Positions 30,558 to 41,900 of a stretch of DNA of 64,000 bases are shown here, piece by piece. The position numbers were made by a program, and so were the translations under genes. The notes under the pieces are model-generated. The model did no database searches, was not told the DNA's origin, and saw only the letters and a program-made list of their open reading frames with translations. Origin of the DNA: Arabidopsis thaliana (Eukaryota > Streptophyta > Magnoliopsida > Brassicales > Brassicaceae). The number at the start of each line of letters is the position of its first letter. Within the stretch, counting starts at the first letter, position 1. Where the stretch lies: positions 14,509,001 to 14,573,000 of the forward strand of contig NC_003075.7 of the NCBI RefSeq assembly GCF_000001735.4, given 5' to 3'.

Positions 30558-32083
30558 TGCTTCTCTTCTGATTTAAACCCAATTGGTTGATGATGATGCT
30601 TCTCTCAAAATCTCAGAAAGTTATAAACTTTTATGTTTAGATTAATAATTAATTTAAAAAGACACGATCTCGTGAGTTTGCTTAGCTTTTAGTACTTGGA
30701 GTAGTTCGTTGGTAGTGAGTAGTGACTTCCACATTCCGTTTTCCATGGATCGAGATTTTTCTAATGGACGCTCCTGAATCAGCCACGTTTCCGGGTAAGA
30801 AGTCCATCATTCTTACATTTTCTTCTTTTGGTTCGAGTAGCTTCATAGCTAAAGTGCGTAGATGGCTAAAGCTAATAGACTTCTTACTTGATCAGTTACT
30901 TCTCTTTCACCATTCCATCACCTTTTTTCCTTTTTCTTTTTAGAATTGGGCTTGCAAATAAATTTTAAGGAAAAAAAATATTACAAACCAGTTTTATGGG
31001 CCTAGCCCAGTGAACATACTTATCCCACTTACTCTTATGGTCCTAGTCTAGTAGTCTTTGTAGACTTGTAATATCAAAGAGACCCGGTTTAGTATCCTCT
31101 TCACACATTCTCTCTTATTCATTTCAATTCTTTTAGTGATGGATGGTCTGGCAGATTCATTTTGGTTCAGGTAAATGCACGTTGTGACTTATGAGAAGCT
31201 TTTGTTGTTGGTTACTATTCTTTAATTGAAAAAAACAAAAACAAAAAAGGTATAACAAAATACTGATAATTAACTTTGAAAACTGGCAGATCGAACTATA
31301 AAATATAATTTATTTAAATGAAATTGTTATATATATATATACATATATATATATATGTATGTATATATCAGTTTGTATTGTAATTTTATAAAATCTTTTG
31401 CTAACAATCTTGATTCTCGAATTCGACGTATGCCACCTCAATAATACGTGATTATCAATATTAAGTTTATTAACTATAACATCGATAACTACGAAATTAA
31501 AATGGATCATTAGATTTTAAATTCTGTGCGATATAGTCACATGCTAAAGATCTTCCTAAATACTAGCTAGTGATATAGAATCACAGTTTTCACGTTAGTA
31601 TATCCAGCTAACTTTAATTTTGAAAGTTCCAACGTATCAATAGAAATATTTTCAAGAGTTCCACTAATTAAGTCAGGAAATGGCCAAATATTGAAAAAAT
31701 TACATATCCATTGCTATACCATAGGATAGAGATCAATAAATATAAAAAAGAGGATAGTGTATAGAGTATATATCTCAAATAGCAACGTATTCAGAGACAA
31801 TAAAGACAGCCAACTTAAAAAAATATACAAAAAATCGTAGAGCTACACATTCATTAGTTGGTGTAAACCTAAAATATATTTTTATTAATTCATAATTCAG
31901 TATGTTAATTCAAATAATTTAGGTCTATTTAAGTATCTTGCACATTATTCTTATACTAACAAAATTATTTTCATAACATATTATTTGTTGATACACCATT
32001 GATTTAGAGCTAAAAGCCTAAAACTTCAAAATGCATCCGAAAGTAAACGCCATACTGCAACAAACTTAGATTATTGTTTAGCT
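30558..32083. other. Intergenic between two NPP genes
   Basis: Contains a TGGGCCTAGCCCA inverted repeat (about 31,007-31,019; each arm is a TGGGC site II-type element) and, 120 bp later on the plus strand, an ATG with a CAG|GTAAAT donor at 31,139-31,171 that leads to no downstream exon. An imperfect AT dinucleotide run lies at 31,326-31,369. Confidence 0.4.
31326..31369. repeat. AT-dinucleotide microsatellite
   Basis: Imperfect TA/AT run broken by C and G interruptions. Confidence 0.8.
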
Positions 32084-33457
32084 TCATTCTACTTGTGATG
32101 TTTCTCCAAATGGCAAGAGAAGACTACGAGTAAACAAAGAAGAACCGTTGTTCGGAGCTGGTCGGAGTCCGAGAATCTCTGCAACAGCATTATAGACCTG
32201 AACATTCTCGAACGATGGCACTTTTATTCCTCTCCTAAACCTTGGACCATATCCAACAAAGATTGATCTCATAGAAAAGAACATATTATCGTATCCATGA
32301 GTTCCAGAACATTCTTGAACGTATGTTCTGTTCTGTTTAACCATTAGACCTTCTCCCACCATTCCGATGATCGGTGGAATCCGAGAACTATCGGAATAAT
32401 GCAGCCTTTGCGGTAAATTCTCCTTCAAGTAAACCTGCAAAAACTCTCCGTTGGCTACTTTCCCTGAGCTCAAAGCTTCGTTCATCTTCCTTACGAGTTC
32501 TGCATTCTTCTGTCCTGGATTCTTGACATCTTTGCCCCAGCGCGGATTCATCGCTAGCACCGGACTATAATCTTGGATCCAATCCGCGGGTATCTTGATC
32601 CAATCGGCTAAATCATCAATGTAAATCACTTTCTTGTCACAGTTAGTAACCATTCCGTGATCACCAAGCAATATCACATGAACATCACTAAAAACCTTCC
32701 TCTTCTCCAATCCCATGATGATCCTACCGATCATTTTATCGACCTTTGAGACGGCTTCCGTGACGCGAGGATCATCAGGGCCGTACTCATGGCCTTGTAT
32801 GTCCGGTTCATCGAAATACAGAGCCATGAAATCAGGGATTTCTCTCTCTGGAAGATCGAAATAGTTCAAGATCGTATCGACTCTTTCTTCTAAAGGAACT
32901 GAAACATTGTAAGGAGCTTTACAAAAGCCTTTTGGGCAGTTCCAAGACCCTTTGTGGACGTCAGCGCCTGGCCAAAAGTAAGTCGCAGCCATGAGCCCTT
33001 GGTTCACTGCGGTCACCCACAACGGCTCACCTAACCACCATTTAGGGTTTAGGTTCCTGTTGAATAGTTCCCCACTTACCGGATCGGTAAATTTGTTCAT
33101 GATTATGCCGTGGGAAGCCGGATAGAGTCCGGTAGCGATTGAGTAATGGTTTGGGAACGTCATGGTGGGGAAAACCGGAATTAAACCGGTCTTAGCTTCG
33201 GTACCTCTGGATATGAGCAGATCGATGTTTGGTGTCTCTGTCTTGAATTGGTAACCGAACCGGAAACCATCGCAGGAAATTAACAGAACCACCGGTTTGT
33301 TGAGCTTCTTGGGGGGTTGGGGTCTCCTGACGTAGGAAGATGGGGAGTCCGAACCATTGGCAGTGACGGCTACGGAGAGGACAATGAGAACGGTTAGAGA
33401 TAACTTGTACAATATGTAACCGGAAAAACCGGACCGGCCAGGTTTACTTTTCGTCAT
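32084..33457 (-). CDS. Nucleotide pyrophosphatase/phosphodiesterase, secreted type
   Basis: Single-exon gene for 457 residues. The start is the ATG at 33457 (MTKSKPGRSGF); the frame extends upstream only through non-ATG codons, and a TATA-like TATAAAG lies near 33,515. A signal peptide or anchor follows (hydrophobic up to VAVTANG). All NPP motifs are present: SCDGFRFG, the nucleophile Thr of PTMTFPNHYS at residue 100, DEPDIQGH, GDHGM and GTHGYDN. Compared with the 496-residue neighbour it lacks the long polar N-terminus. It is closest to the next gene (34739-36124), so the two are a recent tandem pair. Likely substrates are nucleotides or nucleotide sugars in the secretory path or wall; this is family knowledge. 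I place it as At4g29690. Confidence 0.9.
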   Translation of the reverse strand: MTKSKPGRSGFSGYILYKLSLTVLIVLSVAVTANGSDSPSSYVRRPQPPKKLNKPVVLLISCDGFRFGYQFKTETPNIDLLISRGTEAKTGLIPVFPTMTFPNHYSIATGLYPASHGIIMNKFTDPVSGELFNRNLNPKWWLGEPLWVTAVNQGLMAATYFWPGADVHKGSWNCPKGFCKAPYNVSVPLEERVDTILNYFDLPEREIPDFMALYFDEPDIQGHEYGPDDPRVTEAVSKVDKMIGRIIMGLEKRKVFSDVHVILLGDHGMVTNCDKKVIYIDDLADWIKIPADWIQDYSPVLAMNPRWGKDVKNPGQKNAELVRKMNEALSSGKVANGEFLQVYLKENLPQRLHYSDSSRIPPIIGMVGEGLMVKQNRTYVQECSGTHGYDNMFFSMRSIFVGYGPRFRRGIKVPSFENVQVYNAVAEILGLRPAPNNGSSLFTRSLLLPFGETSQVE

Positions 33458-34738
33458 TGAGAGAGAAAGTTTTGATGGTGATTGGTTGAGCTCTAGCAAC
33501 GTTCACATTCTTTATAGAGCGGCAAAGTTCTTTTTTTTTTCTCTTTATATATATAACAAGAATCTCTCGTGTTTTATTTTTGATTAACTAACTAATTCTT
33601 CTTCTAGTGTTAAGTGGCAGGTAATGGTGGGTGATATAACTTTTTGAAGTGTTGACTGTCTTGTCGGCAAGTAATAGATTCTCTAATCTCAAATCAATAA
33701 AAGCATCGTATGGTTTTAAATGCTATTATGATAATAGTATTAACATATGAATTAAATGACTCATCTACTGAAAAGTTGTTGAGATTTCTGATTTTCCCCA
33801 TGTTTTTCAGAATCCTTTCACGTCCTGATCTTTATTTTTAATTAATACATAGGGATGGCCGAATATGATCGGACTCGAGATTCGTGACTTCATCAACACA
33901 ATGGAAATTGGTGAAATGATAAAGAAAACGGTGAGTAATCTATATATTTTAATTGGAATAGATTTCTAGCCAAAATCTAAAATTTAGTCTCCAAGATCTA
34001 AAAAATCAAATATACTTAAAATACTTTCCAATGATAAAAAAAAGAAAAAAATGTATTAGGAACAAAGTATATGAACCACCATTTGTTTGGTCTCTAAAAC
34101 GTCTCCTTTCAAATCAAAATTACCTCAAAAGTTGAAGAGATTTATTTGGTAAAGGAATTAACTACGGAAAAAACAACCCCTCTTTCTGTTGATGCATGGG
34201 TCTGCTCTTTTCCAATCTTATCTCCCAAAATTAAACAAGTCCAAGAGTTTTCTATATCGAACAATTGACATATCGAGGGAGAGTGAGAAAGAGAGATCTT
34301 CTTACATCACTATTATTGAGTAACTTTAATGTAATAAATTAATTCATATCAAGTAGATCATGATATGTTGAATAAACGTTACTATCAATATAATATTTAC
34401 TAAACTGGACTTTTATGGATTGAGAGGTACATGTGACTGACTGCAATATATATATAAGTAGAAATAATTAGTTTTGAGTATTGCATAGTGTGTGATGTGA
34501 CTTACTACTAAACATCCTACAAAAATGATATTAATTGAATTATTTTAGGAACAATTTAGGTAATGATTTAGATATATACATTCGAATAAAAAAAGAAAAG
34601 ATGCCGAATTGTTCTATTAACGTCGCTTCAGTCCACGAAACCTGGTTATTCAAAAACATTAAGGGTCACAAGATTGAGCACATAGATTAGTCACTCATTA
34701 TCATCTTACTTATTATTCATGAGCTAAGTGATTTTACT
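33458..34738. other. Intergenic between NPP genes
   Basis: Promoter of the upstream-lying gene and the 3' flank of the next. The stretch at about 34,440-34,570 (CATCCTACAAAAATGATAT, GGAACAATTTAGGTAATGAT) is repeated at 37,740-37,860, after the truncated fourth copy, and marks the duplicated 3' flank. Confidence 0.5.
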
Positions 34739-36124
34739 TCATTTTACTTCCCTTGTTGCTCCAGAAGGCAAGAGAATGCTCCGAGGGAACAAAGAAGAAC
34801 CATTGTTCGGAGCTGGTCGGAGTCCAAGAAGCTCTGCAACGACGTTATAGATCTGCACATTCTCGAATGATGGCACTTTTTTTCCTCTACTAAACCTAGA
34901 ACCATGTCCGACAAAAATAGTCCTCATCGAGAAGAGCTCGTTGTCATAACCATGGTCTCCATAGCAAACTTGAGCATTTGTTCTGTTCTGTCTGACCATT
35001 AGACCTTCTCCGACAATTCCTATGATCGGTGGAATCCGATAACTCTCTGAAAAATGCAGTCTCTCTGGTAGCTTCTCCTTCAAGTAAACTTTCAAAAACT
35101 CTCCGTTTTTTACTTTCCCTGAGCTCAAAGCTTCGTTCATCTTCGCCACGACTTCCGCGTTCTTTTCGCTTTGATTCTCGACATCTTTCCCCCACTGAGG
35201 ATTGATTGCTAGCACTGGGCTGTAAGCCTGGATCCAAGCCGCGGGTATCTTGATCCAATCCGCTAAGTCATCAATGTAAATCGCTTTCTCGTTACACTCA
35301 CAGTTGGTCACCATTCCGTGATCACCAAGCAATATCACATGAACCTCATCAAAGATCTCCCTCTGCTTCAGCCCCTTTATCACCCTACCAATCATTTTAT
35401 CAACCCTAGAAACAGCAGTCGTAACCCGAGGATCATCAGGACCATAGTTATGACCCGATTGGTCTGGCTCATCGAAATACAACATCAGTAAATCAGGAAC
35501 TTCGTCCTCAAGGTGATCAAAATGGCTCAAGACCGAATCAACCCTTTCTTCTAAAGGAACTGAAAGATTGAAATGTGGACAATATCCTTCAGGGCAAGTC
35601 CAAGAACTTTTTAGAACTTCAGAGCCTGGCCAAAAGTAGGTCACAGCCTTGAGACCTTGGTTTACTGCGGTTACCCACAGCGGCTCACCTAACCACCATT
35701 TTGGTTGTAAGCCTTTGTTGAACACCTCTCCCGTAACCGGATCGGTAAACTTGTTCATGATTATACCGTGGTAAGCCGGGTAGAGTCCGGTTGCGATAGA
35801 GTAGTGGTTTGGGAATGTCATGGTGGGGAAAACCGGGATTAAACCGTGTTTGGCCTCAGTTCCTCCGGATATGAGAAGGTCGATGTTTGGTGTGTCCGTT
35901 TTAAATTGGTAACCAAACCGGAAACCGTCGCAAGAGATCATTAAAACCACCGGTTTGTTGAGCTTCTTGAAAGGCCAGGGACGCCTGGTTTTGGACGGCC
36001 GAGAATCCAAACCTTTGGTACCGGCGTTAACGGCCGCTGCGGCTGCGATGGTGGCTACGATGAAAATATTAAGAAGGAAGATGAGAGAAAGTTTGAAAGA
36101 AATAACATTTTTGGTTTTAGCCAT
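34739..36124 (-). CDS. Nucleotide pyrophosphatase/phosphodiesterase, secreted type
   Basis: Single-exon gene for 461 residues. The N-terminus has a hydrophobic stretch (8-33, ending in an Ala run), a likely signal peptide. Active-site motifs are SCDGFRFG (Asp66), the nucleophile Thr103 in PTMTFPNHYS, DEPDQSGH, GDHGM and GDHGYDN. CECNEK, after GDHGM, has an inserted residue pair compared with CDKK in the neighbours. There are several N-glycosylation sequons. The start is the first ATG, 24 bp after a TTATTTATAGAG stretch read on this strand. Its upstream flank (36,735-36,960) is the source sequence of the repeats at 38,470 and 38,775. I place it as At4g29700. Confidence 0.9.
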   Translation of the reverse strand: MAKTKNVISFKLSLIFLLNIFIVATIAAAAAVNAGTKGLDSRPSKTRRPWPFKKLNKPVVLMISCDGFRFGYQFKTDTPNIDLLISGGTEAKHGLIPVFPTMTFPNHYSIATGLYPAYHGIIMNKFTDPVTGEVFNKGLQPKWWLGEPLWVTAVNQGLKAVTYFWPGSEVLKSSWTCPEGYCPHFNLSVPLEERVDSVLSHFDHLEDEVPDLLMLYFDEPDQSGHNYGPDDPRVTTAVSRVDKMIGRVIKGLKQREIFDEVHVILLGDHGMVTNCECNEKAIYIDDLADWIKIPAAWIQAYSPVLAINPQWGKDVENQSEKNAEVVAKMNEALSSGKVKNGEFLKVYLKEKLPERLHFSESYRIPPIIGIVGEGLMVRQNRTNAQVCYGDHGYDNELFSMRTIFVGHGSRFSRGKKVPSFENVQIYNVVAELLGLRPAPNNGSSLFPRSILLPSGATREVK

Positions 36125-38000
36125 TTGAAATAAGGTTTGTTATGGTTCTTGCAGCTCATGTTATTTATAGAGCGTGAGAATGTAATTTCTCCCTTTTTTA
36201 ATAACAGAATTAGACTTTTATTGAAATTTTGATGCTGCATATTGCTCATGTAATGCATGGGCGATCGATGGTAGTTGGTACATAATAGCTAGTGATATAT
36301 AAAATCAGAATTATTTGGGGTTTTGTCTTTAATTAAGGAGGATATTTAATTGCCTGTCTGTTTAGATTTTTTTTTTTTTTTTTGTATATATTATAGCTTG
36401 GGTGTTGAGTTGGTGTTTTGATTGATAAATCATCACTACTCACTAGTACAACAATTTTTAGATTACATCATTAATATCACATAGCAAAAATTAATCAGTT
36501 ATTGAAATAATGGAAATGTTATTAGTGATCATATTATTACAATGAAGTACAAAAAATTGATTAAAAAAATTAAAGGGACGTTGACAAAAGAAAATTTAAA
36601 TCGGACATATTGAGGTATTTGTCAAAAATAAAATTTGGACATGAAAGATTACATTTACTACTCTATATATTTGTGTCAAATGACAATAAAAAAAATATCC
36701 TCCAACTTTTGGAATTTTGACTACTTTTCTAAATCGTTATGGCAGTTTGTGAAAAATAATTATAGATTCCTTGAATAAGTACAATATAAGAGTTAGGTAG
36801 AAGTCACGTTCACATTATTGTCAGCTGCATGATCCAGATGCGGGAGAGCCGTTGATATCTGATCTTACGGTCTTGATTTAACTCACGTGTTTTCACGTTG
36901 AGATATATCCGATCCTTTCGTGGTGACTGGATGGCCTGTGTTTGACCCTTGTCCCTATAAATGTAAAATACGCTTATGCCAACTCTATACGGTTTAAAAG
37001 TGTTTGGGGACCAGCCAATAATAGAATGTAGCCAAATAAGATGGGGCTTTTGTAAGATTGGACACATTTTAGCCCAATAATTAGAAAAAATGAATTTTTT
37101 GAATGGACTTATGGAAATAAGCATATATTGATAGGGGATATGACGGTTTTACCCCTTGTTAGAGGTTATAGTGTTGATAACAACACCATCGTTGTCAACA
37201 ATTTTTTCTGCAACTCAAATCCTCAATCCCTTCTCACTGCCGCACTTGCTTCATAAGCACCATATTTGTCAACACCATCACTTTTAAGTCCATCAAAAAC
37301 ACTATCTCTTTTGTTTCCAATTTTCTCCGTCACCAAAACGTCGTCTCAAATTAATCCAATCAATCAAGTTAAACGATTTGTTATGGAAGAAATATAAACC
37401 CTAAGAATACTATCTAAGAAACCCAAGGGTTCTACTCTTAAAAAAGATTCAAATCAATTAATCCCCAATTCATCACTAATTCTAAACCAAAAAATTGTTC
37501 GTTATTGTCAACGTAGTTCACCGTCATCACCATTGAGAGAAGTATTGGAAAAATGAAGAAAAATTGCAGAAGGGTGAAAGCGTAACATAAACAGAGAGAG
37601 AAGTACCTATTTTTATAAGCATATGAGAAGTTACCTAACTAGACAAAGGCACAGACTTAATTGTGCTGATCTCGTAATTGATCCCAAATAAGATTGTATT
37701 GTATTAGCCTTTGAGTTTTGATAAGATTTTAGATAATATGACCCAGTGGACTTTATTTTCTAGTTGAGTATTGAATACTGAATGGTTTTTAGTTACTACA
37801 CATCCATCATACAAATATGATATTTTGTAATATTTAGGAACAATTTAGGTAATGATAAGGTATATGCGTACGCGATCGAAAATATAATGTCACATAGAAT
37901 TATAGAAAACATACACTAGCTAGTCACTCACTCGCATTTATCAAGCTACTTACTATTTCTGAGTCTGAGTGCTCTCTTGAGCTATAAGAGATTTTTGGCT
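36125..38000. other. Intergenic: NPP promoter and truncated-copy 3' flank
   Basis: 36,367-36,383 is a T-run. 36,735-36,960 is the first copy of the flank repeat. 37,120-37,640 is not repeated elsewhere in the cluster, has a different base make-up (GACGGTTTTACCCC at its left edge) and may be an insertion of unknown type. 37,740-37,860 matches the 3' flank at 34,440. Confidence 0.45.
36735..36960. repeat. NPP upstream-flank repeat, copy 1
   Basis: Shares TATGGCAGTTTGTGAAAAAT, CTGCATGATCCAGATG and GTTGATATCTGATCTTAC with 38,470-38,660, and in looser form with 38,775-38,975. Confidence 0.7.
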
Positions 38001-38441
38001 TCATTCTAACCCCCTTGTTGCTCTGAAAGGCAAGAGAATGCTCCGAGGGAACAAAGAAGAACCATTGTTCGGAGCTGGTCGGAGTCCAAGAATATCTGCA
38101 ACGACGCTATAGATCTGCACATTCTCAAACGATGGCACTTTCTTTCCTCTCCTAAACCTAGAACCATGTCCGACAAAAATAGTCCTCATTGAGAAGAACT
38201 TGTTGTCATAACCATGGTCTCCGTAGCATTCTTGAGCATTAGTTCTATTTTGTCTGACAATTAGACCTTCTCCGACCATTCCTATGATTGGTGGAATCCG
38301 ATAACTCTGGGAATAATGCAGTCTGTCCGGTAACTTCTCCTTCAAGTAAACAGTCAAAAACTCTCCGTTTTTTACTTTCCCTGAGCTCAAAGCTTCGTTC
38401 ATCTTTGCCACCACTTCAGCGTTCTTTTCGCCTTGATTCTC
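38001..38441 (-). pseudogene. C-terminal remnant of an NPP phosphodiesterase
   Basis: Homology to the 34739-36124 gene runs only from about 38,441 (NQGEKNAEV, then AKMNEALSSGKVKNGEF) to the stop at 38,001 and covers the last third of the enzyme. The first in-frame ATG is at 38402 and would give 133 residues. The nucleophile Thr and most metal ligands are missing; only the final His of GDHGYDN remains. Beyond 38,441 the sequence becomes GTTTGTTTTGTTTG and then matches the DNA normally found about 600 bp upstream of the intact gene. The first two thirds of the coding region and its proximal promoter have therefore been deleted. It has no signal peptide and cannot be catalytic. I place it as At4g29710, which some annotations list as a short protein-coding gene. 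Confidence 0.85.
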
Positions 38442-38469
38442 GATGTTTGTTTTGTTTGTTTTGTTTTAA

Positions 38470-38660
38470 ATCTATGGCAGTTTGTGAAAAATGTTACAGT
38501 AGAAACAGATTCCTTTAATAATTATAACACTACAAGAGTTGGGTAAAATTCATAGTATCATTATTGTCATCTGCATGATCCAGATGTATGAGAGCTGTTG
38601 ATATCTGATCTTACGGTCTTGATTTTACTCACGTAAATTACCTTTGAGATAAAACATTTC
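38470..38660. repeat. NPP upstream-flank repeat, copy 2
   Basis: TATGGCAGTTTGTGAAAAAT, CTGCATGATCCAGATG and GTTGATATCTGATCTTAC, as in copy 1. It directly abuts the truncated NPP remnant. Confidence 0.7.
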
Positions 38661-38774
38661 GTGGTGGGCTCTTCAACTTCAACGACTGGCTGATCTGTCA
38701 GTTTTGTTATTTTTCAAAACGTGAAGGGAATCTATGAATAATTCCCCGTGAATAATATTTACAACTTTGCAGCG

Positions 38775-38975
38775 AGGAACAGTTTCCTATAATAAGTACA
38801 ATGCCAAAACTAGGTAAAAGCGTACAAGACACAATATCAATTTATCATTATATTTATGATATGACTCAACCAAAACGAATAATATGATCATGACCCAGAC
38901 GTGGTAGACCGTTGATATGATCTGATCTTACTGACTTGAAATTGACTCACGTGTTTGTTACATCGAGATATATCC
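38775..38975. repeat. NPP upstream-flank repeat, copy 3
   Basis: A more diverged copy (GATCATGACCCAGACG, CCGTTGATATGATCTGATC, TTGACTCACGTGTTTG) about 300 bp after copy 2. It suggests one more round of tandem duplication. Confidence 0.6.
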
Positions 38976-41900
38976 TTTCGTGGTAAATATGGCCAGTGTT
39001 GATATAAGGGCTTATAAAGGGAAGTATAAGCCCATGCTAATTTTTTGGACAAAAAGCACATGCTAATTTATTTTTGGTTAGTTTTGAAGTTCTTCGATCC
39101 TATGGGTCTTTGAAATTACTGGGCTCTGAATGTAGCCCAAACAAAATTTTATAAGAAAACTTTCTAAATTTAATTTTGATAGAAATATTTTTTAATATAT
39201 TGGTATTTTACTATTTTTGTTAATTGACTTTTTTTTTTCCTTGATTCCTTCTAAGTTCTAACTAGTAGTTTACATAACAAGATTGATGGTACGTTTATCG
39301 ATTTCATGACTTGATTTTTATGATGGAAGATACTTTTCAACTCGAGTTTTTTTTATTTCCATAAATAAGGCATGATCATGTGTCATAGTCACACATATGA
39401 TATCGACAAAGATAATGATTATAGTGAGAAAATTGTGATTTGTTGGTAAATGATCGTGATTTTGTTGTATGTTACAATAGTTCTAACAAATAGATTCACA
39501 AAGTCACAATCATGAATCAAAGAATAGTTTGGATTTCATGTTCATCTCATGATTAAGAGTTTAGGACCATAAATCTATATACTGGTCAAATACATAACAT
39601 AAATTTGACTTCATTTGCTTCATCTTGTTTTCTTTGAATTACCATGGAATGAAAATGAAAAGGGACCATGTAACCAAATTAGAAAAGTACAGATCCAATA
39701 AGATGTTAACCAGCACCAACCTTTTGAATTTTAGCGAAGGGACAGAAAAATGCAAAGAAGCCATGTAAACTTACTCATTTGGCCATCTCTGTGCATTTCA
39801 ATATTGGACACTTTGTTTTAATCATCACTTTGGTTCACTTTGAGATAACAAATCAAAAGTCTAGGTACAAAAATAAATGACCAAAGACCTATTGCTACCT
39901 AGATTCCTTCTTAGCACATTTTATTTTCCATACATCTTATTTTTATTAGACATATCTTTTTCTTAAACAACTTGGGGTGTGTATAAAAAGCTATAAGCTT
40001 CCCTATATATAGTGTGTTACTTTAATTTTGTTAGAGAGGTCTACTTTTGTATAACATAATAATCACAAAAAGCTTTATAAAGGAACAACAACCAACATAA
40101 TTTTTTTTTATACCTATTAGATAATTTACTTAATTCACATATCAACCCAAGTGCACTATAGCTAATAAAAAAATCAAAACTGCAAAACGAAAAAGAACAC
40201 AAAAATGATCATGTTAAGGATGTACAAAAAGATAATGAATTGTACATTCTCAAACCGTAAGAAAAATAATGGAAGCATCAGGTAAATTTTTCAACTTTTT
40301 TCTCGCAATAAGAACATTGCATTACCAAAAAATAGATAAGAACATTATTTTAACTCATACAGAGTAATTCGTATGGGCTTTGGTTTCATTTTGAGATGAT
40401 TAAATCCTTTTCATAATATCAATTTTAGTGATATATAGTAAAAAGGTGATGAAAATGATAATCATGGCAGCTTTAGAAAGGATTTTGTTAGACAGTAAAC
40501 AATCGACAGATAAGCAAAGAAGACACAAAAGTTACTCTGTGATGAATTTATGGGTTGTTGATTTTTTTAGAATAATTTTCCAAAACATAAATGATTTTTC
40601 AATTTTATTGATTACTAATGATTAGGAATTTGTCATGATAGATATTTGGAAAAGAAACGGAAGAGATTCTTCAGGATCTGATGTTTTCATTTGTAATTAT
40701 TTGAAGATGGAGAAAAATATACATTAGGTGAAACATCTTCTTTCACTAAACTATTTTTACGTCCATCTTCTTTCACTAATTAGCTCATATAGATCTATCT
40801 TTTTTCAATTCTATTTAACTTTTCTTTTCTTCTTCCATTAACTCATGTGTTGCCACCAAATTGGTCAAAAAGCTCAGGCAAATCTTACTGTGCATGTGAA
40901 GTATTATTAAAAAAATAAAAAATTATTCTTTCCCAAATGATTGTTTTATACTAAAATAAATTTCTTATTTAATTCGGTACCATAAAATTAGTTTAACGAT
41001 GAAAACTACACTTCATTTGTTGGCAGAGGTAGGTGTACTTGTACGTAGTTGTATGAAACAAAAGTTTTTAATCTTAGAAATTTCAGTATTATTGCACAGT
41101 AAGACACTCATATCATAGAAATCAACTATGTTCGAATATATCCGATCATCATGCAGTATGCATGCATGGGTAAACCACGTGACGAAGAATATATATATCG
41201 TGTTTTATGATAATATATAAGTATACTTTTATTGAGTATTAACACTATAAGACATGTAATGTCATAAATAAATAGTAGTACAGTAATTTCCTTGAAGAAT
41301 ATTGTTTTTAAACTGATCAGTTAGCATTAATTAAGGGAACAGCGTGATTATAAAAGTTGATATATCAGCCATAACAAGAGGCTAATATCTTGCAGACAAT
41401 CCGTTCATGGCATATGATCCAAAGGGGATCATCCATAACATGAGGCATTAATTAAGTATATTTTATCACTTGAATTGTGACTTCGAGAGATATATCGTCT
41501 AAACCTTCGGTTCTCGTCCAAGCATATCTTATTTTTGAATCCGGATTATTGTAGTATGTATGGACCATAGTGTCATATAATAGCATAAAAGATTTTCTAT
41601 ATAGACCATTATAAATAAAAAAAAAGTTTTAGTTTACCAGCAATCAAGGCTCCATGAGTTATTTCACACACTTTTAAAAAGATTTATTTTTATATATTTT
41701 TGAATATAAAAGTATTGTCTTCTGTTGTGATTGGGTATTTTCTCATAGACCAATGAAAAAGAAGTGTGATAGACGCTTAGGGGGGCAGCATTCGATTTTC
41801 GATTTTATTTTAGCGTTTATAATCTGTTTATTCTATTATCACTAATTTGGTAAAAGACAACAAGTGGGACATTCTTGTTGTCTTTGAGAATAAAAAAGCA

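Noticed and set aside
33458-33499. Fourteen-codon extension of the 457-residue NPP gene
   Set aside because: It has no ATG in frame, and the TATA-like element is too close. The start at 33457 is preferred.
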